Assembly: GCA_945860785.1 (NCBI GenBank)
Contig: CAMATD010000011.1
Coordinates: 1-44,237, forward strand
Reading direction: 5' to 3'
DNA: 44,237 nt
DNA from: Variovorax sp. YR752
GTDB lineage: Bacteria; Pseudomonadota; Gammaproteobacteria; Burkholderiales; Burkholderiaceae_C
In this document: in pieces, positions 1 to 8,402 of the stretch
Numbering within the stretch: position 1 is the stretch's first letter
How the letters are laid out: the number at the start of each line of letters is the position of its first letter
Translations under genes and position numbers: made by a program
The notes under the pieces: model-generated
Told to the model about the DNA's origin: nothing
The model's input: the letters and a program-made list of their open reading frames with translations, nothing else
The model's database searches: none

Positions 1-473
1 CCACGACCGTGAGCACGAAGTACGGCGTGGTTCGCACCGACCACATGCTGTTCATCGCGAGCGGCGCCTTCCACCTGAGCAAGCCGAGCGACCTGATTCC
101 CGAGCTGCAGGGGCGCTTTCCGATCCGCGTCGAGCTGCAGTCGCTCTCGGTGGCCGACTTCGAAAGCATCCTCACGCAGACCCGCGCCGCGCTCGTGAAG
201 CAGTACCAGGCGCTGCTCGCGACAGAGGGCGTGACGCTCGATTTCACGCCCGAAGGCGTCACGCGGCTGGCCACCATTGCCTTCGAGGTCAACGAGCGCA
301 CCGAGAACATCGGTGCCCGCCGTTTGTCGACCGTGATGGAGCGCCTGCTCGATGAGGTAAGCTTCGGCGCGACCCGCATCGAAGGACAGACCATCCGCAT
401 CGATGCCGCTTACGTCGACGAGCGCCTTGCGGCACTAAGTCACGACGAAGACCTTTCGCGCTTCATCCTCTGA
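1..473 (+). CDS. hslU: HslU, ATPase subunit of the HslUV protease (3' part only)
   Basis: C-terminal part of the AAA+ unfoldase that feeds substrates to the HslV peptidase in the cytoplasm. The frame is open from the left edge of the window, so the true start and the Walker A and B motifs lie outside. What is visible matches HslU closely: the [11 protein letters not shown] segment, [17 protein letters not shown], the sensor-2 motif E-N-I-G-A-R-R-L, and the family's C-terminal tail E-D-L-S-R-F-I-L, which inserts into HslV. The gene ends at TGA 471-473 and is followed by a terminator-like hairpin. hslV is expected just upstream. Confidence 0.96.
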   Translation, partial: TTVSTKYGVVRTDHMLFIASGAFHLSKPSDLIPELQGRFPIRVELQSLSVADFESILTQTRAALVKQYQALLATEGVTLDFTPEGVTRLATIAFEVNERTENIGARRLSTVMERLLDEVSFGATRIEGQTIRIDAAYVDERLAALSHDEDLSRFIL

Positions 474-484
474 AGCCGCTTCTC

Positions 485-510
485 TTCCCCCTGTAACGGG
501 GGAATGTTTC
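485..510 (+). terminator. Probable terminator of hslU
   Basis: Perfect 7-bp stem TTCCCCC (485-491) / GGGGGAA (498-504) with the 6-nt loop TGTAAC, 12 nt after the hslU stop codon. The following TGTTTC is only a weak T tract, so termination may be partial. Confidence 0.6.
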
Positions 511-559
511 ACGCATTACTTCCACTGTGTGAGCTAAGTGCTTCATTTTCAACGAAATT

Positions 560-587
560 CGTCGATTCCTAGGTTTTTGAATCGACG
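560..587. repeat. 9-bp inverted repeat between hslU and mraZ
   Basis: CGTCGATTC (560-568) and GAATCGACG (579-587) are exact inverted copies around a 10-nt spacer. No T run follows, so it does not look like a terminator. It lies about 45 bp upstream of the candidate mraZ promoter and could be a regulator site. Function unknown. Confidence 0.5.
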
Positions 588-630
588 CTAAGTCGTTGAT
601 TCCATTACAAAAAATACCACCAACGGCCAG

Positions 631-658
631 TTGCGTCCCAAGTGTTTCCTGCTACAGT
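631..658 (+). promoter_or_regulatory. Candidate promoter of the dcw cluster (mraZ)
   Basis: TTGCGT (631-636) and TACAGT (653-658) are spaced by 16 bp and sit directly upstream of, and overlapping, the AGTGS repeat array. Both hexamers match the sigma-70 consensus only in part. The position fits MraZ repressing its own operon by binding at the -10 region and start site. Confidence 0.45.
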
Positions 659-695
659 GCAAAAAAGTGCAGTTAAGTGGGAAAAAGTGCGGGCA
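656..695 (+). promoter_or_regulatory. MraZ operator: four direct repeats with 10-bp period
   Basis: AGTGC, AGTGC, AGTGG and AGTGC begin at 656, 666, 676 and 686, exactly one helical turn apart, so all four lie on the same DNA face. MraZ is known to bind short direct repeats of this kind, with about 10-bp periodicity, in front of its own gene in E. coli and Mycoplasma. The array ends 49 bp before the mraZ start codon. The assignment to MraZ follows from motif, spacing and location; it is not tested here. Confidence 0.8.
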
Positions 696-744
696 GCGCC
701 CCTTTCGGGTGCTGCGGCAACTCCCATCACAGGGGTTTGTGGTC

Positions 745-1173
745 GTGTTTCAAGGCGCTTCATCGCTCAGTCTGGATGCCAAGGGGCGGCTCTCCGTGCC
801 GACCCGGCATCGTGACGTCCTGAGCGCGACGGCAGGCGGCCAGCTCACGATCACCAAGCATCCGCACGGATGCCTGATGGTGTTCCCCCGGCCCGAATGG
901 GAAAAATTCCGCGACCGCATCGCTGCGCTGCCGATGTCGGCGCAGTGGTGGAAGCGCGTCTTCCTGGGCAACGCGATGGACGTCGAGATGGACGGCACCG
1001 GCCGCATCCTGGTGTCGCCCGAGCTGCGTGCGGCCACCGGCATTGCGCGCGACACGCTGCTCCTGGGCATGGGCAACCACTTCGAACTCTGGGACAAGGC
1101 CACCTACGAGGCCAAGGAGGCCGAGGCCACCCAGGGCGAGATGCCGGATGTGTTTCAGGACTTCGCGTTCTGA
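745..1173 (+). CDS. mraZ: MraZ, transcriptional regulator of the dcw cluster
   Basis: 142-residue DNA-binding protein of the AbrB-like double swapped-hairpin type, the usual first gene of division and cell wall clusters. The start is GTG 745 ([15 protein letters not shown] follows), preceded by AGGGG at 731-735. An upstream in-frame ATG at 631 would add 38 residues not found in the family and would run through the promoter and operator. The two repeated DAKGR-type motifs are visible: [11 protein letters not shown] near residue 10 and E-M-D-G-T-G-R-I-L near residue 82. In E. coli MraZ represses its own operon; the four AGTGS repeats just upstream are its likely site. rsmH follows after 8 nt. 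Confidence 0.95.
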   Translation: MFQGASSLSLDAKGRLSVPTRHRDVLSATAGGQLTITKHPHGCLMVFPRPEWEKFRDRIAALPMSAQWWKRVFLGNAMDVEMDGTGRILVSPELRAATGIARDTLLLGMGNHFELWDKATYEAKEAEATQGEMPDVFQDFAF

Positions 1174-1181
1174 GGACCCAC

Positions 1182-2105
1182 GTGAACACCCCATGGACCC
1201 ATACGACCGTCTTGCTGAACGAAGCGGTGGAAGCCCTTCTTTCCGGCAGCGCGGCGGCCGCCGGCACCTATGTCGATGCAACTTTCGGTCGGGGAGGACA
1301 TGCGCGCGCAATCCTCGCGCGGCTGGCACCGGAAGGCAGGCTGATCGCATTCGACAAGGATGCGGAAGCGGTGGCCGAAGCAGCGCGCATCTCCGATGCG
1401 CGTTTTTCTATCCGGCACCAGGGATTCCGTTCGCTGGGCGAGTTGCCCGACGCCAGCGTGGCGGGTGTGCTGATGGACCTGGGCGTGAGTTCGCCGCAAA
1501 TCGACAACCCGGTGCGCGGCTTCAGTTTTCGATTCGACGGCCCGCTCGACATGCGCATGGACACCACGCGCGGCGAGAGCGTGGCCGAATGGCTGGCAAC
1601 GGCCGAACTTCAGCAGATTGCAGAGGTGATCCGTGACTATGGCGAAGAACGGTTTGCTGTTCAGATTGCAAAGGCGATTGTTGCTCGCCGACAAGAACGG
1701 GGCCCAATTTCAACCACCACCGAACTGGCCGAGCTCGTGGCTGGCACGGTCAAAACCCGCGAGCAGGGCCAGAACCCTGCAACGCGCACATTTCAGGCTT
1801 TTCGGATTTTCATCAACGCCGAGCTTGAAGAGCTGCAACAGGCGCTAGAGGCGAGCCTGTCCGTGTTGCAGCCCGGAGGCCGGCTCGCGGTGATCAGCTT
1901 CCACTCGCTGGAAGACCGCATCGTGAAGCAGTTCATCGCCAAGCACTCGAAGGAGGTCTACGACCGTCGAGCGCCTTTCGCTGCGCCCAAGGTGATGAAG
2001 CTCAATGCGCTCGAGCGCATCAAGCCCTCGCAGGCCGAGGTGAGCGGCAACCCCCGCTCGCGCAGCGCCATCTTGCGCGTGGCCGAACGGACCGAGGCCA
2101 ACTGA
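1182..2105 (+). CDS. rsmH: RsmH, 16S rRNA (cytosine-1402-N4)-methyltransferase
   Basis: 307-residue SAM-dependent methyltransferase that N4-methylates C1402 of 16S rRNA; the E. coli protein has 313 residues. The start GTG 1182 has GAGG at 1172-1175 and gives the family N-terminus [11 protein letters not shown]. The SAM-binding motif [10 protein letters not shown] is at about residues 32-41, and [12 protein letters not shown] and [13 protein letters not shown] follow as expected. An open frame extends upstream to 870, but it overlaps mraZ in another frame and does not resemble the family. The stop TGA 2103-2105 is followed by the ftsL start after one base. Confidence 0.96.
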   Translation: MNTPWTHTTVLLNEAVEALLSGSAAAAGTYVDATFGRGGHARAILARLAPEGRLIAFDKDAEAVAEAARISDARFSIRHQGFRSLGELPDASVAGVLMDLGVSSPQIDNPVRGFSFRFDGPLDMRMDTTRGESVAEWLATAELQQIAEVIRDYGEERFAVQIAKAIVARRQERGPISTTTELAELVAGTVKTREQGQNPATRTFQAFRIFINAELEELQQALEASLSVLQPGGRLAVISFHSLEDRIVKQFIAKHSKEVYDRRAPFAAPKVMKLNALERIKPSQAEVSGNPRSRSAILRVAERTEAN

Positions 2106-2106
2106 C

Positions 2107-2451
2107 GTGGCCCGGCTCAACCTGCTCCTGCTGCTGGCCGTCATTGCGACGGCGTTGTACCTTGTGCACACGCAGTACCTCTCGCGCCAGCTCTACACCG
2201 AGCTCGACCGCGTGCAGCAGGAAGCCCGCAAGCTCGAAACCGACCGCGATCGCCTGCAGGTCGAAAAGCGCGCGCAGGCCACGCCGCTGCGCGTCGAGAA
2301 GCTCGCCAAGGAGCAGCTCCAGATGCGCACCACCACCCCGGCCATCACGCAGTACGTGCGGCCGGACGGTACGGTGATTCCGGCCGTGGTGCCGCTGCCG
2401 CCGGTGACGCCACCGACGAAGCCCGCCGCAACGGGGAGGGCCGCACGATGA
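2107..2451 (+). CDS. ftsL: FtsL, cell division protein
   Basis: 114-residue bitopic membrane protein of the FtsQLB divisome subcomplex. One hydrophobic segment covers about residues 3-20 (L-L-L-L-L-A-V-I-A-T-A). A charged heptad-like stretch at about 30-75, rich in Glu, Arg, Lys and Leu, is the expected periplasmic coiled coil that pairs with FtsB. The start is GTG 2107, one base after the rsmH stop. The stop overlaps the ftsI ATG by 4 nt, so translation is probably coupled. FtsL is poorly conserved; identification rests on size, topology and its position between rsmH and ftsI. Confidence 0.9.
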   Translation: MARLNLLLLLAVIATALYLVHTQYLSRQLYTELDRVQQEARKLETDRDRLQVEKRAQATPLRVEKLAKEQLQMRTTTPAITQYVRPDGTVIPAVVPLPPVTPPTKPAATGRAAR

Positions 2452-4202
2452 GCCGCGGCAATCGCAGCGTGCGCTACACGACCAGCCCCTTGCTCGCGAG
2501 CAAGACGCCGGTCTGGCGCAGCAAGTTCATCGTCGCCGGCATCGCCCTGGGCTTCGTCATGCTGGCGGGGCGGGCTGCGTACGTGCAGGTCTTCAACAAC
2601 AGCTTCTTCCAGCGGCAGGGCGAAGTGCGCTTTGCGCGCACGCTCGAGCTGCCGGCCAACCGCGGCCGCATCCTCGACCGCAACGGGCTCATCCTCGCCT
2701 CCAGCGTGGTGGCGCCCAGCATCTGGGCCATTCCCGAAGACATCGAGCGCGACAACCCCGAGGTCCGGGCCAAGCTCAAGCAGGTGGCCAAGCTGCTCGA
2801 GATGTCGCAGAAGGACTTCGACAAGAAGCTCGAGGACGAGGACAAGACCTTCGTCTGGATCAAGCGCCAGGTCGACGAGCCCATCGCCAAGCAGATCGCC
2901 GCGTTCAACCTCAAGGGCATCTACCAGCGCAAGGAATACAAGCGCCAGTACCCCGAAGGCGAGGCGGCCGCGCACGTGGTCGGCTTCACCAACGTGGAAG
3001 ACAACGGCCAGGAAGGCATCGAACTCGCGTTCAACAAGGAGCTGGCCGGCAAGGCGGGTTCCCGCCGCGTCATCAAGGACCGGCTCGGCCGCGTGGTCGA
3101 GGGCGTGGGCGAAACGGTGCCGCCGCTCGACGGCCGGGACATCCAGCTCAGCGTCGACAGCAAGGTGCAGTTCTTCGCCTACCAGAAGCTGCGCGACGCG
3201 GTCACCGCCCGCCGTGCCAAGGCCGGCAGCGTGGTGGTGCTCGACTCCATCACCGGCGAGGTGCTGGCGCTCGCCAACTACCCGAGCTACGTGCCCGACA
3301 AGCGCCAGAACCTCACCGGCGAGCAGCTGCGCAACCGCGCGCTCACCGACACCTTCGAGCCCGGCTCGACGATGAAACCCATCACCGTCGGTATGGCGCT
3401 CGAAGCTGGCCGCGTGAAGCCCTCGACCTTGATCGAAACCGGCCCCGGCCGCTTCCAGATCGGTGGCTTCACCATCAGCGACACCCACAACTACGGCACG
3501 CTGACGGTCGAGGGCGTGATCCAGAAGTCCAGCAACGTCGGCGCGCTCAAGATCGCGCAGAAGATGACCCCGCACGAGATGTGGGACACCTACACCGCGC
3601 TCGGCTACGGCCAGAAGCCGCAGATCCAGTTCCCCGGCGCGGTCACCGGGCGCCTGCACCCGTGGAAGACCTGGAAGCCGGTCGAGCAGGCCACCATGGC
3701 CTACGGCTACGGCCTGTCGGCGTCGCTGTTCCAGATGGCGCATTCGTACACCTCGTTCGCGCACGACGGCTCGATCATTCCGGTCACCATTTTGAAGAGC
3801 GCCGAGCCGGCGGTGGGTGTGCGGGTGTTCTCGCCGTCCAACGCGCTGGCCGTGCGCAAGATGCTGCAGATGGCGGCCGGCCCGGGCGGCACCGGCACGC
3901 GCGCCCAGACGGTCGGCTACTCGGTCGGCGGCAAGTCGGGCACGGCCCACAAGCAGGTCGGCAAGGGCTATGCGAGCAACAAGTACCGCGCCTGGTTCAC
4001 CGGCATGGCGCCCATCGACAAGCCGCGCATCATCGTCGCGGTGATGATCGACGAGCCCACCGACGGCCAGTATTTCGGCGGTGTCGCCGCGGCGCCCGTG
4101 TTCAGCGAAGTCGTGCAGCAGACCCTGCGCATGATGAACGTTGCACCCGATCTGGCGGTCAAACCCCTTGTGATGACGCAGGGCGTCGACGAGAGCTTCT
4201 GA
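2448..4202 (+). CDS. ftsI: FtsI (PBP3), septal peptidoglycan transpeptidase
   Basis: 584-residue class B penicillin-binding protein that crosslinks septal peptidoglycan in the periplasm together with FtsW. A short cytoplasmic tail is followed by one transmembrane segment (about residues 27-45) and the dimerisation region with R-G-R-I-L-D-R-N-G. The three active-site motifs are intact: S-T-M-K with nucleophile Ser307, S-S-N at 361-363, and K-S-G at 496-498. The start ATG overlaps the ftsL stop (ATGA). The length is close to the E. coli protein (588). murE follows after 2 nt. Confidence 0.97.
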   Translation: MSRGNRSVRYTTSPLLASKTPVWRSKFIVAGIALGFVMLAGRAAYVQVFNNSFFQRQGEVRFARTLELPANRGRILDRNGLILASSVVAPSIWAIPEDIERDNPEVRAKLKQVAKLLEMSQKDFDKKLEDEDKTFVWIKRQVDEPIAKQIAAFNLKGIYQRKEYKRQYPEGEAAAHVVGFTNVEDNGQEGIELAFNKELAGKAGSRRVIKDRLGRVVEGVGETVPPLDGRDIQLSVDSKVQFFAYQKLRDAVTARRAKAGSVVVLDSITGEVLALANYPSYVPDKRQNLTGEQLRNRALTDTFEPGSTMKPITVGMALEAGRVKPSTLIETGPGRFQIGGFTISDTHNYGTLTVEGVIQKSSNVGALKIAQKMTPHEMWDTYTALGYGQKPQIQFPGAVTGRLHPWKTWKPVEQATMAYGYGLSASLFQMAHSYTSFAHDGSIIPVTILKSAEPAVGVRVFSPSNALAVRKMLQMAAGPGGTGTRAQTVGYSVGGKSGTAHKQVGKGYASNKYRAWFTGMAPIDKPRIIVAVMIDEPTDGQYFGGVAAAPVFSEVVQQTLRMMNVAPDLAVKPLVMTQGVDESF

Positions 4203-4204
4203 GC

Positions 4205-5758
4205 ATGCTGACACTCACTTCCCCCCAACTGGCCGCACTCTGGCTCAAGGAGCGCGTGCGGGGTGCGCTGCACGCCGACAGCCGGCCCGTGGGCGCGGGC
4301 GACGGCTTCATTGCGTGGCCCGGCGCCGCGACGGACGGGCGCAAGCACGTGGCGGCGGCGCTCGCACAGGGCGCCGTGGCCTGCCTAGTCGAATACGACG
4401 GTGTCGACGCTTTCGGCCTGGACGGTGACGACCGCATTGCGAGCTATCCCGGCCTGAAGGCAGCCACCGGCCCGATCGCCTCGGCTTTCTACGACAACCC
4501 CTCGGCGCTGCTCGACGTGCTGGCCGTGACCGGCACCAACGGCAAGACCTCCACCGCGTGGTGGCTCGCCGAATCGCTGTCGTCGCTGGCCGTGCCGGGC
4601 GGCGTTCGCGCGATGCGGCCCGACGGCACGACCGAGCGCGGCACACCGTCGCCCTGTGCCGTGATGGGCACGCTGGGCATCGGCGTTCCGCCAACCCTCA
4701 CCTACACCGGCCTCACCACGCCCGACCCCGTGATGATGCAGGGCGAGCTGCGCGCCCTGGTCGAGCGCGGCTTCGGCGCCTGCGCCATCGAGGCCTCCTC
4801 GATCGGCATCGCCGAACGCCGGCTCGACGGCGCGCGCATTGCCGTGGCCGTGTTCACGAATTTCACGCAGGACCACCTCGACTACCACGGCAGCATGGAC
4901 GCCTACTGGCAGGCCAAGGCCGAGCTGTTCCGCTGGCTCGGCCTGCGCGCGGCGGTGATCAACATCGACGACATGCACGGCGCCAGCCTCTGCGCGAATC
5001 TGGTCGATGCCGGCATCGGCGCGCTCGACGTCTGGACCGTCTCGGCCGGCGGCAAGCCGGCGCGGCTCGTGGCGCGCGACATCGGCTACGACGCGCAGGG
5101 CCTGCAGTTCTCGGTAGCCGAGCACGGCACCGCGAGCGTCGAGCGACTTTCCACCGGCCTGATCGGCCAGTACAACGTGGCCAACCTGCTCGGCGTGCTC
5201 GGCACCCTGCGGGCCCTGGGCCTCTCGCTGACACAGGCCGTGGCGGCCTGCGCCAACCTCACCAGCGTGCCGGGCCGCATGGAGCGGGTGAGCGTGGGCG
5301 GCGATACGCCGCTTGCCGTGGTCGACTACGCCCACACGCCCGACGCCCTCGACAAGGCGCTGGCCGGCCTGCGCCCGCTGGCGCAGCAGCGCGGCGGCGC
5401 GCTCTGGTGCGTGTTCGGCTGCGGCGGCGACCGTGACCCGATCAAGCGCCCGATGATGGCTGCCGTGGCAGAGCGCCAGGCCGACCGCGTGGTCGTGACC
5501 AGCGACAACCCGCGCAGCGAAAAGCCCGACGCGATCATCAGCCAGGTGCTGCGCGGCCTTTCGCGCCCCGAAGCCGCCCAGGTGCAGGCCGACCGCGCAG
5601 CCGCCATCGCCGATGCGATCGCGCAAGCCGCGCCGCAGGACGTGGTGCTGATCGCCGGCAAGGGCCACGAGGCCTGGCAGGAGATCGCGGGCCAGCGCAT
5701 TCCGTTTTCCGACAGGACCCATGCGCTGGATGCGCTGACGAAGCGAGGTGCGGCATGA
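4205..5758 (+). CDS. murE: MurE, UDP-MurNAc-tripeptide synthetase (meso-DAP adding)
   Basis: 517-residue cytoplasmic ligase that adds meso-diaminopimelate to UDP-MurNAc-L-Ala-D-Glu, using ATP. The start ATG 4205 lies 2 nt after the ftsI stop; the open frame upstream of it is only a shadow of ftsI. The ATP-binding loop T-G-T-N-G-K-T-S is at residues 109-116. D-N-P-R at 434-437, followed by S-E-K-P, is the signature of MurE enzymes selective for meso-DAP rather than lysine, so the wall is of Gram-negative type. The stop overlaps the murF start by 4 nt. Confidence 0.97.
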   Translation: MLTLTSPQLAALWLKERVRGALHADSRPVGAGDGFIAWPGAATDGRKHVAAALAQGAVACLVEYDGVDAFGLDGDDRIASYPGLKAATGPIASAFYDNPSALLDVLAVTGTNGKTSTAWWLAESLSSLAVPGGVRAMRPDGTTERGTPSPCAVMGTLGIGVPPTLTYTGLTTPDPVMMQGELRALVERGFGACAIEASSIGIAERRLDGARIAVAVFTNFTQDHLDYHGSMDAYWQAKAELFRWLGLRAAVINIDDMHGASLCANLVDAGIGALDVWTVSAGGKPARLVARDIGYDAQGLQFSVAEHGTASVERLSTGLIGQYNVANLLGVLGTLRALGLSLTQAVAACANLTSVPGRMERVSVGGDTPLAVVDYAHTPDALDKALAGLRPLAQQRGGALWCVFGCGGDRDPIKRPMMAAVAERQADRVVVTSDNPRSEKPDAIISQVLRGLSRPEAAQVQADRAAAIADAIAQAAPQDVVLIAGKGHEAWQEIAGQRIPFSDRTHALDALTKRGAA

Positions 5759-7188
5759 CCGATACGACGCCGCTGAACATGACGCTCGCGCAGGCGCAGC
5801 AATGGATTCCCGGTTCGCGCCTCGTGGGCGACCCGGCGACGGTCATCGCCCGTGTCCACACCGACACCCGCACGCTGGCCGATGGCGACCTGTTCGTCGC
5901 GCTCAAGGGCGAGCGCTTCGATGCCAACGATTTCCTGGCCCAGGCCAGGGAGCACGGCGCCGTCGCGGCCATTGCCCACCACGGCCTCGAAGCCGCCGGG
6001 CTGGCCGGCCTCGAAGTGCCCGATTCGCTGGCCGCGCTGGGTGCGCTCGGCGCGGGCTGGCGCGCGCAGTTCGAGCTGCCGCTGATCGCAGTCACCGGCA
6101 GCAACGGCAAGACCACGGTCACGCAGATGATCGCGGCGATCCTCGTCGCCTTCCGCGCCGACCGTGCGCTGGCCACGGCCGGCAACTTCAACAACGAGAT
6201 CGGCGTGCCGCTCACGCTGCTGCGCCTGCACGCGCGGCACCAGCGCGCCGTGCTCGAGCTGGGCATGAACCATCCGGGCGAGATCGCGCGGCTGGCCGCC
6301 ATCTCGCGTCCGACCATCGCGCTGGTCAACAACGCACAGCGCGAGCACCAGGAATTCATGGCCAGCGTCGAAGCGGTGGCGATCGAGAACGCCGCCGTGT
6401 TCGCGGTGCTGCCCGACAACGGCACGGCCGTCTTCCCTTACGGCGACACCTTCACCTCGCTGTGGACCGACATGGCGCGCGACGGCGGTTCCCGCCGCTG
6501 CATGACCTTCGGGGAAAACGAAGACGCCGACATCTCGCTCGACAGCGCCGAATGGAAGCAGGGTGCCTGGGCCGTTCGCGTGCGCACGCCGCTCGGCAAC
6601 TTCGACGCGAGCCTGCACATCGCGGGCCGCCACAACGTGGGCAACGCGCTGGCCGCCACCGCCTGCGCACTGGCGGCCGGTGTTTCGCTCGAGACCATCG
6701 CCGCGGGCCTGTCGGCCTTCGAGCCGGTCAAGGGCCGCTCCAAGGCCAGCGAACTCCTGCTGGCGAACAAGCATTCGATCACGCTGGTCGACGACAGCTA
6801 CAACGCTAACCCCGATTCGGTGATTGCCGCCATCGACGTGCTCGCGGGCCTGCCCGGTCCGCGCCTATTGGTGCTCGGCGAGATGGGCGAGGTGGGCGAC
6901 CGCGCGCCCCAGTTCCACGCCGAGGTCGGCGACTGGGCGCGGCAGCGCGGCATCGAGGCCGTCTACACGCTCGGCCCCGAAACCGCGCACACCGTCGCGG
7001 CCTTCAAGGACGACATCAACGGCCGTCATTTCGACGCGTTCGACGAACTCAATGCCGCCGTGCTCGCCCGCCTGCCGCTGGTCGGCAGCGTGCTCGTCAA
7101 GGGATCGCGCTTCATGAAGATGGAGCGCGTGGTGCAGGCCATCGGCGCTCTGGTGCAACCTACAACAACAAAAGGAGGCCGGTCATGA
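5755..7188 (+). CDS. murF: MurF, UDP-MurNAc-tripeptide:D-Ala-D-Ala ligase
   Basis: 477-residue cytoplasmic Mur ligase that adds D-Ala-D-Ala to complete the UDP-MurNAc pentapeptide. The P-loop G-S-N-G-K-T-T has its lysine at residue 119. Family segments A-T-A-G-N-F-N-N-E-I-G-V-P, E-L-G-M-N-H-P-G-E-I and D-D-S-Y-N-A-N-P-D-S are all present. The ATG overlaps the murE stop. The 3' end carries a strong Shine-Dalgarno-like AAAGGAGG (7171-7178) that serves a start codon overlapping the murF stop (see the short frame at 7185). Confidence 0.97.
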   Translation: MTDTTPLNMTLAQAQQWIPGSRLVGDPATVIARVHTDTRTLADGDLFVALKGERFDANDFLAQAREHGAVAAIAHHGLEAAGLAGLEVPDSLAALGALGAGWRAQFELPLIAVTGSNGKTTVTQMIAAILVAFRADRALATAGNFNNEIGVPLTLLRLHARHQRAVLELGMNHPGEIARLAAISRPTIALVNNAQREHQEFMASVEAVAIENAAVFAVLPDNGTAVFPYGDTFTSLWTDMARDGGSRRCMTFGENEDADISLDSAEWKQGAWAVRVRTPLGNFDASLHIAGRHNVGNALAATACALAAGVSLETIAAGLSAFEPVKGRSKASELLLANKHSITLVDDSYNANPDSVIAAIDVLAGLPGPRLLVLGEMGEVGDRAPQFHAEVGDWARQRGIEAVYTLGPETAHTVAAFKDDINGRHFDAFDELNAAVLARLPLVGSVLVKGSRFMKMERVVQAIGALVQPTTTKGGRS

Positions 7189-7217
7189 CGCATGAGCCGC
7201 GCGACACGACATGCTGA
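7185..7217 (+). CDS. Possible 10-codon coupling ORF between murF and mraY
   Basis: ATG 7185 lies 6 nt after AAAGGAGG (7171-7178), the strongest ribosome binding site in the dcw cluster, and overlaps the murF stop by 4 nt (ATGA). The frame codes for [10 protein letters not shown] and stops at TGA 7215-7217. That stop spans the two possible mraY starts, ATG 7211 and ATG 7217 (TGATG). mraY has no clear ribosome binding site of its own, so this short frame may deliver ribosomes to it. The peptide itself probably has no function. It could also be chance. Confidence 0.35.
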   Translation: MTHEPRDTTC

Positions 7218-8389
7218 TGAGCCTGGCCCAATGGCTGCAGACGCTGTCGCCCGAGTTCGGGTTTTTGCGCGTTTTCCAGTACCTCACTTTTCGCGCGCTG
7301 ATGGCCGCGCTGACCGCGCTCGTGGTCGGGCTGGTGGCCGGCCCCTACGTGATCCGCCGCCTCACCGCGCTCAAGATCGGCCAGCCCGTGCGCGGCTACG
7401 GCATGGAAACGCACCTGACCAAGAGCGGCACGCCCACCATGGGCGGCGTGCTGGTGCTGTTCGCCATCGCCTTCGCCACGCTGCTGTGGTTCGATATCTC
7501 GAACCGCTTCGTCTGGATCGTGCTGTGGGTCACGATGGGCTTCGGCGCCATCGGCTGGGCCGACGACTGGCGCAAGGTGGTGCGCAAGGACCCGGAAGGC
7601 ATGCGCTCGCGCGAGAAGTATTTCTGGCAGTCGGTGGTCGGTTTGCTGGCCGGCTTCTACCTGCTCTTCAGCATCTCGGAAAGCTCGAACTGGCGCGTGC
7701 TGCAGTTGTTCTTCGCCTGGGTGCAGTCGGGCTTCGACCTCGACTTTCCGCCCAAGATCAACCTCTTGGTGCCCTTCTTCAAGGAAGTGAGCTACCCGCT
7801 CGGCGGCATCGGCTTCGTGATCCTCACTTACCTGGTGATCGTCGGCGCGAGCAACGCGGTCAACCTGACCGACGGCCTCGATGGCCTTGCGATCATGCCG
7901 GTGGTGATGGTGGGCTCGGCGCTGGGCGTGTTCGCATACGTCACGGGCAGCGCGGTGTACTCCAAGTACCTGCTGTTCCCCAACATCCCGGGCTCGGGCG
8001 AGCTGCTGGTGTTCTGCTCGGCCATGGCCGGCGCGGGCCTGGCCTTCCTCTGGTTCAACACCCATCCGGCGCAGGTCTTTATGGGCGACGTGGGCGCGCT
8101 CGCGCTCGGCGGCGCGCTGGGCACCATCGCGGTCATCGTGCGCCAAGAGATCGTGTTCTTCATCATGGGCGGCATCTTCGTGGTCGAGGCGATCTCGGTG
8201 ATGGCGCAGGTCATGTATTTCAAGTACACGAAGAAGCGCTACGGCGAAGGCCGCCGCGTGCTCAAGATGGCGCCGCTGCACCATCACTTCGAGAAGAGCG
8301 GCTGGCGCGAGACCCAGGTCGTGGTGCGCTTCTGGATCATCACGATGCTGCTGTGCCTCGTGGGTCTTTCGACGTTGAAGCTGCGGTGA
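7211..8389 (+). CDS. mraY: MraY, phospho-MurNAc-pentapeptide translocase
   Basis: 392-residue polytopic inner-membrane enzyme that transfers phospho-MurNAc-pentapeptide to undecaprenyl phosphate, forming lipid I. About ten hydrophobic segments are visible. Catalytic or binding motifs are [18 protein letters not shown], the [10 protein letters not shown] loop and the H-H-H-F-E motif near the end. It is longer than E. coli MraY (360) because of a loop after W-F-D-I-S and another around F-F-A-W-V-Q-S. The start may be ATG 7211 or ATG 7217; neither has a good ribosome binding site, suggesting coupling to upstream translation. Confidence 0.96.
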   Translation: MLMSLAQWLQTLSPEFGFLRVFQYLTFRALMAALTALVVGLVAGPYVIRRLTALKIGQPVRGYGMETHLTKSGTPTMGGVLVLFAIAFATLLWFDISNRFVWIVLWVTMGFGAIGWADDWRKVVRKDPEGMRSREKYFWQSVVGLLAGFYLLFSISESSNWRVLQLFFAWVQSGFDLDFPPKINLLVPFFKEVSYPLGGIGFVILTYLVIVGASNAVNLTDGLDGLAIMPVVMVGSALGVFAYVTGSAVYSKYLLFPNIPGSGELLVFCSAMAGAGLAFLWFNTHPAQVFMGDVGALALGGALGTIAVIVRQEIVFFIMGGIFVVEAISVMAQVMYFKYTKKRYGEGRRVLKMAPLHHHFEKSGWRETQVVVRFWIITMLLCLVGLSTLKLR

Positions 8390-8402
8390 GAAGAAAAAGC
8401 AC

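Noticed and set aside
656..695. Short direct repeats as a CRISPR array
   Set aside because: 5-bp repeats with 5-nt spacers are far too small; they fit MraZ sites.
631..744. N-terminal extension of mraZ from ATG 631
   Set aside because: Would translate through the promoter and the AGTGS array and is not part of the MraZ fold.
870..1181. Upstream extension of rsmH
   Set aside because: Overlaps mraZ in another frame and is not RsmH-like; GTG 1182 has a good RBS and the family N-terminus.
2193..4214. Long minus-strand open frame opposite ftsL-ftsI
   Set aside because: Antisense shadow caused by high GC and codon bias; no recognisable domains and composition dominated by His, Arg, Leu, Val.
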